This document shows positions 7,175 through 13,039 of a stretch of DNA of 17,936 nt, in pieces. The DNA comes from JBFXAM01 sp050184295 (GTDB taxonomy: Bacteria > Planctomycetota > Phycisphaerae > UBA1845 > Fen-1342). The stretch spans positions 1-17,936 of the forward strand of contig JBFXAM010000091.1 of the NCBI GenBank assembly GCA_050184295.1, written 5' to 3'. The first letter of the stretch is position 1; the number at the start of each line of letters is the position of its first letter. Below the pieces are notes generated by a model that was not told the DNA's origin, made no database searches, and saw only the letters and a program-made list of their open reading frames with translations. The position numbers and the translations under genes were made by a program.

Positions 7175-8685
7175 CACGCTCTCGCAAGCTGGAAGATCAT
7201 GTCCAATCCACGGTGACCATAGAGTTCGAGCCGCGACTCCGACGAACCGAACAGCCGAATCCCGTGATCCTCGACCAGGAGGCGCGGCAGCGCCAGGTAG
7301 CCGAGAATCTCTGGCCCCTGCGGACCGGAAACCGGCACGCCGAGCGTGATGTCGACGACGCCACGCATGTCGGGCCGGAAGTACCAGTACTGGCTGTAGC
7401 CGTGCGGAACAGGAACGGAGGGCTGTATCAGCACGGTGAACCGCCGATTCAGCACCAGGAAGTCCTCATAGCTCTCGACCTCCTGTACCAGGCTGCGTAG
7501 CTGCGACTCGACCTCTTGTTTCACCTGCTGGAGCGCGAAGCGGAAGACCTGCTGATACGCGGCGTCCAGCGATGAGAAGTGCTTCGCGTACGTCGAAGAT
7601 GCGGGTGCCGTTGTGTCGGCTCGCAGCAACGAGGGTCGGACGAGCTGGTGCGCTTCCAGTACGCGATGCAGCTGCTCGAGCATGAACTCCGGTGTGTACC
7701 GCAGAGCGGCCTGCGTCAGAATGCGCTGCGCCTCGTCGAAAATCGGGCGCTCCACGATCGGCTCGAATGCGCTCGCCGTTTTGATCCACTCAGTTTTCGG
7801 GTTGTGCCGCGTCGGCGTCTTCAACTTCTGCGTCGTGCGGTTGTACACGAGCGTGCCGACGTATAGCTCGTTGAGCAGTATGCGGCGCACTTTCGACCGG
7901 TCCCACGTGCCTCCGCCCGGTGAGGTAACGCCGTCGCGGTTGAGTGAGTCGGCGATGTCATTCATGCTGTGGAGCGTTTCCGTGAACTGGCGAAATATCC
8001 GCTGCACCGTGGCTACGTGTAGCTGGTCGCCACGCGCCAAGGTTACGCGCTGGTTCTGGATGCTCTTGCGCTGTCCGGGCGCCAGCGGCTGAACTGGCTT
8101 GCGCGCTTCATCCAAGAGCAACCGCTGCAGTGCATACGGCGGTTTTCCGCCAGCCCAGTAGCCTTGCTGCGTGATCTTCACGCACCCGCGGAACACCTTG
8201 TCGCTCAGCTCCTTGCTGTACTGGGCGGCTCGGAAGCGCTCGAACTGGACGTACACCTGGTAGAGCTGATCGTTGGGCTTCGGCTTGCCGAGCGTGGTGT
8301 AAATCACCTGCTTGCCGTGGCGCTTGCACTCCGCGCTGTACGTCGCCGACAGATCGATATCCTGAAATCGGCCCCAGCGGCTGACGTCCAGGCAGATAAC
8401 GAACTCAAAGTCCGTGCGGATTTTGACCCAGTTCTCCATCATGTCGTTGAAGCCGTCGCGACCTTCGGCTGTCAGGCCGGACTTTCCCCGGTCGGCGAAT
8501 TCCTGCACGATGTCGACGCCGTTCTCACGTGCCCATTGACGAACCTGCTCCTGCTGGATGGCGACGGAGTTTTCCTGGCGATCCTGGGCGGAGTGGCGAT
8601 AGTAGGCCACGGCCCGAAAGCGCGGCGCCGACGGGCCGCTCGGGCTATCCCGAACCCACCAGCCTTGCTTCGTGCTATCCGACAT
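7174..8685 (-). CDS. Large serine recombinase (site-specific integrase/resolvase family)
   Basis: The protein is 503 aa from the ATG at 8685. A GAGG lies 8 nt upstream, and the longer frame to 8865 adds residues that look non-coding. Seen: an N-terminal resolvase domain at ~22-165 with AVAYYRHSAQDRQENSVAIQ, whose serine in YRHS is the expected nucleophile, and the downstream conserved DRGKSGLTAEGRDGFNDMM and CLDVSRWGR segments. A Recombinase domain spans ~175-330 (GYWAGGKPPYALQRLL, MNDIADSLNRDGVTSPGGGTWDRSKVRRILLNELYVGTLVYN). The region behind it is helical (QQVKQEVESQLRSLVQEVE). No Cys4 zinc-ribbon is visible, unlike many phage-type large serine integrases. It would recombine short att sites to integrate or excise the element. 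It heads the packed operon with both ParB-like genes and the repeat protein. Confidence 0.92.
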   Translation of the reverse strand: MSDSTKQGWWVRDSPSGPSAPRFRAVAYYRHSAQDRQENSVAIQQEQVRQWARENGVDIVQEFADRGKSGLTAEGRDGFNDMMENWVKIRTDFEFVICLDVSRWGRFQDIDLSATYSAECKRHGKQVIYTTLGKPKPNDQLYQVYVQFERFRAAQYSKELSDKVFRGCVKITQQGYWAGGKPPYALQRLLLDEARKPVQPLAPGQRKSIQNQRVTLARGDQLHVATVQRIFRQFTETLHSMNDIADSLNRDGVTSPGGGTWDRSKVRRILLNELYVGTLVYNRTTQKLKTPTRHNPKTEWIKTASAFEPIVERPIFDEAQRILTQAALRYTPEFMLEQLHRVLEAHQLVRPSLLRADTTAPASSTYAKHFSSLDAAYQQVFRFALQQVKQEVESQLRSLVQEVESYEDFLVLNRRFTVLIQPSVPVPHGYSQYWYFRPDMRGVVDITLGVPVSGPQGPEILGYLALPRLLVEDHGIRLFGSSESRLELYGHRGLDMIFQLARA

Positions 8686-8835
8686 GCACACCTCGCTGCT
8701 TCCCGCAGCTTGCGAGAGCCACAAAACGGCTGCCGCGATGATCGTTCGCGGATCAAGTGAACGCCGATCTGACCGCGCCAACGGCGCCGAGGAGACGATC
8801 GCCGACTCAACGTGCGAGGCAGCATAGAGACTGGC

Positions 8836-8880
8836 CGTGCAAAATCGCGGCGCATTTTCGTGCAATTCCCGTGCAAAATT
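8836..8880. repeat. Phased CGTGCAA direct repeats upstream of the recombinase (candidate operator or att site)
   Basis: CGTGCAAAAT occurs at 8836-8845, CGTGCAATT at 8859-8867 and CGTGCAAAATT at 8870-8880, all in the same orientation. Start-to-start distances are 23 and 11 bp, close to whole helical turns, so the copies sit on one face of the helix. A partly inverted AAAATGCG element reads on the minus strand between the first two. The cluster sits between the winged-helix gene stop (8883) and the recombinase start (8685). It could be the winged-helix protein's binding site or part of the recombinase attachment site. The rest of the 197-bp gap shows nothing clear. Confidence 0.45.
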
Positions 8881-8882
8881 GC

Positions 8883-9359
8883 TCAGTGAGTGCCGTCGAG
8901 AATTAGGCCGTAACCCCCACCGGTTCCTCGAATTGCGGCGGCCAAATCCGCCATTCCGGCGTCGCTCAATCTACGCCGGAGGTGCCGGATCGCACTTCGA
9001 ATCGTCTCGGGTGCTTTCACGCCGCCGTCCCAGACGTCCTCGAGCAACTGGCCGGCCGTGATATATTGATTCGGGCGACGCGCAAGTCGTTCGGCGAGCC
9101 TGAACAGCGTCTTCTGGCGGAGCAAGCACGTCCTGCCCTCCCAAAACACCGAAAGCGTGGAGGCATCGACGAGTGGTCGGGTGTTGGGCGCGCTTCGCAC
9201 GGCTCCTTTGCGCAGCGAATGGCGTTGCGTGAGCTGAAGTTCGTCAAGTTCCGCGCGGAGGATCGCGCGAACCTCATCCGCACAGACTGCGGCGGTCATG
9301 AGGGTTTCGGCAAGGCGGGCTACGAGATCCGCCAGTCGCTGGACCTTTTCTTGCGTCAT
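8883..9359 (-). CDS. Winged-helix (OmpR/PhoB-type C-terminal domain) DNA-binding regulator without receiver
   Basis: The protein is 158 aa from the ATG at 9359, chosen because GGAG lies 6 nt upstream. The frame to 9515 adds arginine-rich residues unlike a protein start. Seen: an N-terminal helix (VQRLADLVARLAETLMTAA, VCADEVRAILRAELDELQ), probably a dimerising coiled segment, then a winged helix at ~80-156. The latter carries the pattern of the Trans_reg_C family: STLSVFWEGRTCLLRQKTLFRLAERLARRPNQYITAGQLLEDVW, then TIRSAIRHLRRRL and RGTGGGYGL. There is no response-regulator receiver domain, so it is not an ordinary two-component regulator. Placed directly upstream of the recombinase on the same strand, it may control that operon through the CGTGCAA repeats. 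That link is inference. Confidence 0.8.
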   Translation of the reverse strand: MTQEKVQRLADLVARLAETLMTAAVCADEVRAILRAELDELQLTQRHSLRKGAVRSAPNTRPLVDASTLSVFWEGRTCLLRQKTLFRLAERLARRPNQYITAGQLLEDVWDGGVKAPETIRSAIRHLRRRLSDAGMADLAAAIRGTGGGYGLILDGTH

Positions 9360-9592
9360 CGTGGTCTCCAATCGTCGGTCGCGGACGATGGAGCACCAAT
9401 CCTGAACCAGGTCCAGGCGCGTAACGCGGAGCGCCACCCCGCTACCGCAGGGTCTTCCGCGCGAGTTCGAGTCTCCCAAATGAGAGCTCCACCGCGCCGC
9501 TGGGATCGTCGGCAACGGCTGTCGAACGGCTCGGCCCCAGCTAGGCAGGCCGTGCGCACCGACCCGCCGCAGCCGAGATCAATGCGTGGGGG

Positions 9593-9631
9593 TTGACACG
9601 CACTTGAAAAGTGTTAACGTATTACGTAAAC
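9593..9631 (+). promoter_or_regulatory. higBA-type promoter with two overlapping palindromes
   Basis: A perfect -35 TTGACA lies at 9593-9598, with a -10-like TAACGT at 9615-9620 (16-nt spacer). Between and over them are a perfect inverted repeat CACTT-GAA-AAGTG (9601-9613) and an imperfect one, GTTAACGT (9613-9620) / ACGTAAAC (9624-9631), with one mismatch. Operators placed over the promoter are typical of autorepressing HigBA toxin-antitoxin operons, where the HTH antitoxin binds. The toxin start follows at 9654. Confidence 0.65.
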
Positions 9632-9653
9632 TATAACGGAGCCGAAGCCGATC

Positions 9654-9989
9654 ATGGAAGTGAGCTTCGCCAGTCGGAGCATGCAGAGGGCTTGCTCGAC
9701 CGAAAGAGACATGAAGAAGGCGTGGGGTGCCGCGATGGCCAAGAAGCTCCAGCAGCGATTGGCGGAGTTCGCAGCGGCCGATACGCTCGAGGTGATTTCG
9801 CGCCTCCCGCCTGCCCGCTGCCACGAATTGGCCGGGGACCGCAAGGGCCAGTTGTCGGTCGATTTGGTCCATCCGTATCGGCTGATCTTTGCACCGGATC
9901 ACGATCCGCTGCCGGCAAAGCCCGACGGGGGGCTCGACTGGACGCAGGTGACCAAGATTCTCGTACTGGAGGTTTACGACCCGCATTGA
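9654..9989 (+). CDS. higB: HigB/RelE-family toxin
   Basis: The protein is 111 aa from the ATG at 9654, with a GGAG at 9638-9641 that is somewhat far upstream (12 nt). Seen: a compact basic protein with AWGAAMAKKLQQRLAEF, LPPARCHELAGDRKGQLSVDLVHPYRLIF, then KILVLEVYDPH at the C-terminus. This is the order of helices and strands of the HigB (plasmid maintenance killer) branch of the RelE/ParE superfamily, whose members cleave mRNA on the ribosome. The H-x-L-x-G-D-R and HPYRLIF segments are diagnostic in my reading. The toxin precedes its antitoxin gene by 76 nt, the reversed gene order characteristic of higBA loci. The pair sits at the edge of the mobile region and may stabilise it. Confidence 0.85.
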   Translation: MEVSFASRSMQRACSTERDMKKAWGAAMAKKLQQRLAEFAAADTLEVISRLPPARCHELAGDRKGQLSVDLVHPYRLIFAPDHDPLPAKPDGGLDWTQVTKILVLEVYDPH

Positions 9990-10065
9990 GGTACACACGC
10001 CGCCACAGAGAGAGGACGCGTGTGCTGAGGACGGCGAGCCAAGCACGCCGGAGGAGAGCCAGCAC

Positions 10066-11163
10066 ATGATCAAAATGAGCAACAGACGGTACGCATACAC
10101 GCCGGATTACGCCGTGGCGCCCGGTGCCACGCTTCAAGAGACGATCGACTCGTTGGGAATGACCCAGCGAGAACTCGCGGTGCGCACCGGGATGGCACCA
10201 AAGACGATCAACGAGATCATCAAAGGTAAGGCCGCTCTCACGCCCGACACCTCGGTGCTGTTGGAACGCGTGACCGGAGTGCCGTCCCGAATGTGGAACA
10301 ACCTCGAGACGAACTATCGAGAACAGCTGGCGAAGATTGCGGATCGCGAGCGATTGGAGGCCGACCTCGCGTGGATGAAGACGATACCCACCAAGGAGCT
10401 CATCTCGCGCGGCACGATTGAACCGACCACTGACAAAGTGACGTTGCTCCACTCGGTTCTGAAGTTCTTCGGAGTGGGCAGCTCAGAGCAGTGGACGCAG
10501 GTCTGGATGCAGCCGGAGGCTGCGTATCGGAAATCGGAGCGGTTTGAGGCGCACCCCGGCGCGGTCGCAACTTGGTTGCGACTCGGCGAACTCGACGCCC
10601 AGAAGATCGACACGAAGCCGTACGACCGCGTGCGTTTCCAGAAGGCGCTCACGACAATCCGGTCACTTACGATCCAGTCTCCGGAAGTATTCGAGCCACG
10701 GATGCGCGAGACGGCGGCAGATGCCGGAGTCGCGGTCGTCTTCGTTCCCGAGCTCAAGAAGTGTCCCATTAGCGGCGTCGCTCGTTGGCTGACACCCGAA
10801 AAAGCACTGATTCAACTCAGCCTGCGATACAAGACCGAGGATCAGTTCTGGTTCTCGTTCTTCCACGAGGCTGGGCACATCATGAACGACCCCAAAAAGT
10901 CGGTGTCCATCGACGACGGTAACCAGCAAGGGACCGACGAGCGGGAAGCGCGAGCGAACCGATTCGCGGCCGACATGATGATCCCGGCCGTCCATGCCTC
11001 GCGATTGCAGACGCTCACGACGCAGCCCAAGGTCACGCAATTCGCCAAGGAGATCGGAATCGCTCCAGGAATCGTCGTTGGGCGCCTGCAACGAGAGGGC
11101 GTTCTGCCGTGGCCGAGCCCGCTCAACTCGCTGAAGCGTCGATTTACTTGGAAAGATGAATGA
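10066..11163 (+). CDS. higA: HigA-type antitoxin: XRE helix-turn-helix fused to ImmA/IrrE-like metallopeptidase
   Basis: The protein is 365 aa. The ATG at 10066 has GGAGGAGAG about 7 nt upstream. An alternative ATG at 10075 lacks a good site. Seen: an XRE-type helix-turn-helix at residues ~20-70 (TLQETIDSLGMTQRELAVRTGMAPKTINEIIKGK), which would bind the operator palindromes. The long C-terminal part contains FHEAGHIMND (residues ~265-274), the HExxH zinc motif of ImmA/IrrE peptidases. It is followed by EREARANRFAADMMIP, which supplies the expected downstream glutamate. Ordinary HigA is about 100 aa. This longer form adds a putative protease that may sense or cleave. Transcription with the upstream toxin is likely, and a strong terminator follows at ~11281. 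Whether the peptidase is active is unknown, but the metal ligands appear intact. Confidence 0.88.
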   Translation: MIKMSNRRYAYTPDYAVAPGATLQETIDSLGMTQRELAVRTGMAPKTINEIIKGKAALTPDTSVLLERVTGVPSRMWNNLETNYREQLAKIADRERLEADLAWMKTIPTKELISRGTIEPTTDKVTLLHSVLKFFGVGSSEQWTQVWMQPEAAYRKSERFEAHPGAVATWLRLGELDAQKIDTKPYDRVRFQKALTTIRSLTIQSPEVFEPRMRETAADAGVAVVFVPELKKCPISGVARWLTPEKALIQLSLRYKTEDQFWFSFFHEAGHIMNDPKKSVSIDDGNQQGTDEREARANRFAADMMIPAVHASRLQTLTTQPKVTQFAKEIGIAPGIVVGRLQREGVLPWPSPLNSLKRRFTWKDE

Positions 11164-11180
11164 GCGCTGCGTCGCACGAC

Positions 11181-11280
11181 CTTGTTGGGTTCGTTTTGCT
11201 CGGGGGAACCGAACCTTCATGGTTCGGTTCGGACGAGGGAGCCGAACCTTAGGGGTTCGGTTCGGACGAGCGAAACGGAA
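11181..11280. repeat. Three 33-34-bp tandem repeats forming nested hairpins
   Basis: The units are 11181-11214 (34 bp, most diverged), 11215-11247 and 11248-11280. Units 2 and 3 share an exact 17-bp core, GGTTCGGTTCGGACGAG (11221-11237, 11254-11270). Across unit borders the repeats pair with each other. GAACCGAACC (11206-11215) and GGTTCGGTTC (11221-11230) make a perfect 10-bp stem, and CCGAACC (11242-11248) pairs with GGTTCGG (11254-11260), each with a 5-nt loop. The period is a multiple of three, and a small plus-strand frame (11156-11344, 62 aa) reads through as an 11-residue repeat (VRFGRGSRTLG). It overlaps the antitoxin end and has no good ribosome site, so I do not call it a gene. The repeats lie in the higA 3' region. 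Confidence 0.75.
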
Positions 11281-11319
11281 TCGAAAAAGTCTCTCCTGTC
11301 GCGCGAGACTTTTTTTCGA
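11281..11319. terminator. Bidirectional rho-independent terminator after higA
   Basis: AAAAAGTCTC (11284-11293) pairs with GAGACTTTTT (11305-11314) over an 11-nt loop, followed by further T residues to 11316. TCGA flanks on both sides extend the symmetry with a short bulge. It has poly-U tails in both directions and sits about 120 bp after the antitoxin stop, just beyond the hairpin repeats. Confidence 0.8.
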
Positions 11320-11362
11320 AGAGAGTGCGTTTCCCTCTAGTTGAACGGTCGTATCGAAATCG

Positions 11363-11582
11363 GCCGACCGAGTGGTTAACGCGAAACGCCGTCCGAGAGA
11401 CCGGGCGGCGTTTTCGTTTCTATCGCAAGGATACGCAAGGGCTTACGGCTGCTCCGGACGGGACCGCGTCTCTCGCCGCCGGCGTCACGCGCCCCTGCAT
11501 CGACCGGTCGAAGCCCACCGGCGCAGTCCTCCGGCCGGAAGTCTCGGAGTCTCTGCGCGTCGCCGACCGCGTGGTTAACGCG
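11363..11582 (+). repeat. Pair of 21-bp direct repeats, 199 bp apart
   Basis: GCCGACCG followed by A or C and then GTGGTTAACGCG occurs at 11363-11383 and 11562-11582, differing at one base. The GTGGTTAACGCG core contains the palindrome GTTAAC, which also occurs in the higBA operator region (9613-9618). They could be binding sites or ends of a small lost element. No gene lies between them. Confidence 0.55.
11385..11415. terminator. Second terminator-like hairpin
   Basis: AACGCCGTCC (11385-11394) pairs with GGGCGGCGTT (11403-11412) with one G-T wobble over an 8-nt loop, followed by TTCGTTTC. The stem is strong, but the T-tract is short. No gene ends next to it, so it may be a backup for higA or a leftover. 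Confidence 0.5.
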
Positions 11583-11936
11583 CTCCATAACCGGACGGTC
11601 GCGGATATCTCGACGTGCGATCGCCAGATGCTCTGAGAGCGGATTGAACGGCGCGGCGACGCGGCACGACGCGTGATTCCCCAGCTCCATGCATGCCCGA
11701 CGTCGGTGGGGCTGCAACAAATCCGGTTCGCGAAATTCGGGTCGTAGGACAGCGGTGCGAACTCTGACACCGGGGTCGCGAGATCTCGATGGAATCTTGT
11801 GCCGAACCGCGCGGTCCCTTCATCAGCCGGCATCGGCGCCTCGCGGCGCGGCCTGCGCCGGCGACCACGAGCGCGTAGCACCGCGCAACATGATTGGCCA
11901 CATCGAGAATCCATGAAGCTCATTGCTGCAGCACGA

Positions 11937-11965
11937 TTGACCGCCGATTCAAGTTAGGATACGGT
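11937..11965 (+). promoter_or_regulatory. Weak promoter-like pair before the cas3 remnant
   Basis: TTGACC (11937-11942), a 17-nt spacer and TACGGT (11960-11965) precede the cas3 start at 11988. The -35 and spacing are good, the -10 is poor. A GGGAG at 11978-11982 is a plausible ribosome-binding site. Confidence 0.3.
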
Positions 11966-11987
11966 TCGCGCCCTCTTGGGAGCGCGC

Positions 11988-12278
11988 ATGTCAATAGATT
12001 ACGATTTCACCGGGCATTTTCACGCCTTGACAGGGCAGCGTCCGTTCCCGTGGCAGATTCGGTTGTTCGAGCGGTTCGTGGGCGACGCCGACGTCGGGCG
12101 GTTCCCGGCGTGCAGCCTGCCGACCGGGCTGGGCAAGACGAGCGTGATGGCGGTGTGGCTGCTGGCGCTGGCCCAGACAGGTGGGCATGAGGCGCACGAG
12201 GGGCGGCTGCCAAGGCGGCTGGTGTACGTGGTCAACCGTCGCACAGTAGTTGATCAGGCAAGCAGCATCCGGTGCTGA
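11988..12278 (+). pseudogene. cas3: Truncated cas3 (type I-G/I-U-like CRISPR helicase), 5' fragment
   Basis: The open frame from the ATG at 11988 encodes 96 residues, of which about 91 look like the N-terminus of a CRISPR Cas3 helicase. Seen: FHALTGQRPFPWQIRLFERF, then the Walker A region CSLPTGLGKTSVMAVWLLALA, then RRLVYVVNRRTVVDQA (helicase motif Ia). The TGxxPFPWQ start followed directly by the helicase, without a leading HD nuclease domain, is what I associate with type I-G (formerly I-U) Cas3. An intact gene would run several hundred residues further. Here homology stops at about 12260, where a methyltransferase fragment begins in another frame, and the stop comes at 12276-12278. The DEAD box, remaining motifs and any HD domain are missing, and no other cas gene or CRISPR array is visible. 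It cannot function as a helicase. Confidence 0.8.
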
Positions 12279-12658
12279 CGCGCAAGGACTTCATGGGCTG
12301 CTTCGAGCTGGCGTTCTACGGCTGGCGCGAGGGGGCGGCGCACGCGTTCTTCGGCCCCAATAACGCGCTCGATCTCTGGCGGGTGAAGAAGGTCAATCCG
12401 CAGTCGATGGTGCATCTGACCGAGAAGCCGGTCGAGCTCGCGGCGCGGGCGATCCACTACTCCTCGCGCCCCGGCGAGCACGTGCTCGACCTCTTCGGCG
12501 GCTCGGGCAGCACGCTGATGGCGGCCGAGCAGACCGGCCGGCGGGCGTTCCTCATGGAACTCGACCCGTTGTACTGCGACGTCATCGTGCAGCGGTGGGA
12601 GACGTTTACGGGGTTGAAGGCAGAGCGCAGCGCTACCATTCAGCGGGACACGCCGTAA
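12257..12658 (+). pseudogene. C-terminal fragment of a phage-type DNA (N6/N4) methyltransferase
   Basis: The in-frame residues from ~12257 read KQHPVLTRKDFMGCFELAFYGWREGAAHAFF. They continue through KKVNPQSMVHLTEKPVELAARAI to HVLDLFGGSGSTLMAAEQTGRRAFLMELDPLYCDVIVQRWE. FGGSGST is the SAM-binding motif of N6_N4_Mtase family enzymes, and HLTEKPVEL is its usual lead-in. In this permuted class the catalytic DPPY box lies N-terminal, and it is absent because the frame hits TGA at 12251-12253 and the sequence upstream is cas3. A GTG at 12272 could start a ~128-aa product, but without the catalytic box it should be inactive. The fragment ends naturally at TAA 12656-12658 and converges with a terminase fragment, both pointing to phage DNA. 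Confidence 0.85.
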
Positions 12659-12669
12659 CAGCGAGCGCC

Positions 12670-12990
12670 TCACCGCCGCGCCAACCACGGCCGATCATCC
12701 CGCCTGCTCAGCCACGGCCGCTCGCCGCGGTTGAGCCGGACGACGCGTTCGGTCCAGGAGCGGCGCTGCGCCCCGGCCTCGGTGAGCAGGTCGACGCGCA
12801 GCATGTCGGCCAGCGCGAACTGGGCGACCTCGCAGTCCCAGTAGTGATTCGCGGCCCCGACCGAGATCGGCGCCCACGCCTCGACCTGCCGCCCGCCGGC
12901 CTTGCGCACCAGCACCTTGTGCTCGCTCGTCATCTGGCGGTTGTAATCGGCGTCGTTCGCATCGTTCAGCGACCATTGCTCAACCGGAGC
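12670..12990 (-). pseudogene. C-terminal fragment of a phage terminase large subunit (GpA-like)
   Basis: Reading the minus strand from about 12990 to the TGA at 12672-12670 gives roughly 106 residues. They include WSLNDANDADYNRQMTSEHKVLVRK, then GRQVEAWAPISVGAANHYWDCEVAQFALADMLRVDLL. The Y-x-R-Q-(L/M)-T-(A/S)-E-H and NHYWDCEV pattern is what I recognise at the end of GpA-type large terminase subunits, where DCEV belongs to the nuclease domain. The ATPase domain and most of the nuclease domain are missing. The open frame continues upstream to 13215, but that part is antisense to the RHS gene and does not look like terminase. The stop lies 11 bp from the convergent methyltransferase stop. The family call is moderate because only the tail remains. 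Confidence 0.65.
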
Positions 12991-13039
12991 GGCTTCGACG
13001 GTCGCACCGGGCGGATGGGATTCGGTCGCTGCCGGCGCA

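Larger units (their letters stand above)
11317..11987. other. Gene-poor stretch between the higA terminator and the cas3 remnant
   Basis: About 670 bp without a recognisable gene. Open frames exist on both strands (up to ~167 codons), but none shows a known motif, credible start or protein-like composition. What I can see is a terminator-like hairpin at 11385-11412, a 21-bp direct repeat (11363-11383 and 11562-11582, one mismatch), and a weak promoter-like pair before 11988. I saw no CRISPR repeats or IS ends. It may be degraded mobile-element DNA. Confidence 0.6.

Noticed and set aside
9652..10452. 266-codon minus-strand frame
   Set aside because: It lies antisense to the HigB and HigA genes, whose motifs are clear, and has no family pattern of its own.
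11156..11344. 62-codon plus-strand frame through the 33-bp repeats
   Set aside because: It overlaps the higA end, has no good ribosome-binding site, and its composition is explained by the hairpin repeats and terminator.
11420..11923. 167-codon minus-strand frame upstream of cas3
   Set aside because: No recognisable motif, low-quality composition, crosses the 21-bp repeat, and lacks a convincing start.
11317..11987. CRISPR array near the cas3 remnant
   Set aside because: I looked for regularly spaced 28-37-bp repeats and found only one pair of 21-bp repeats 199 bp apart.
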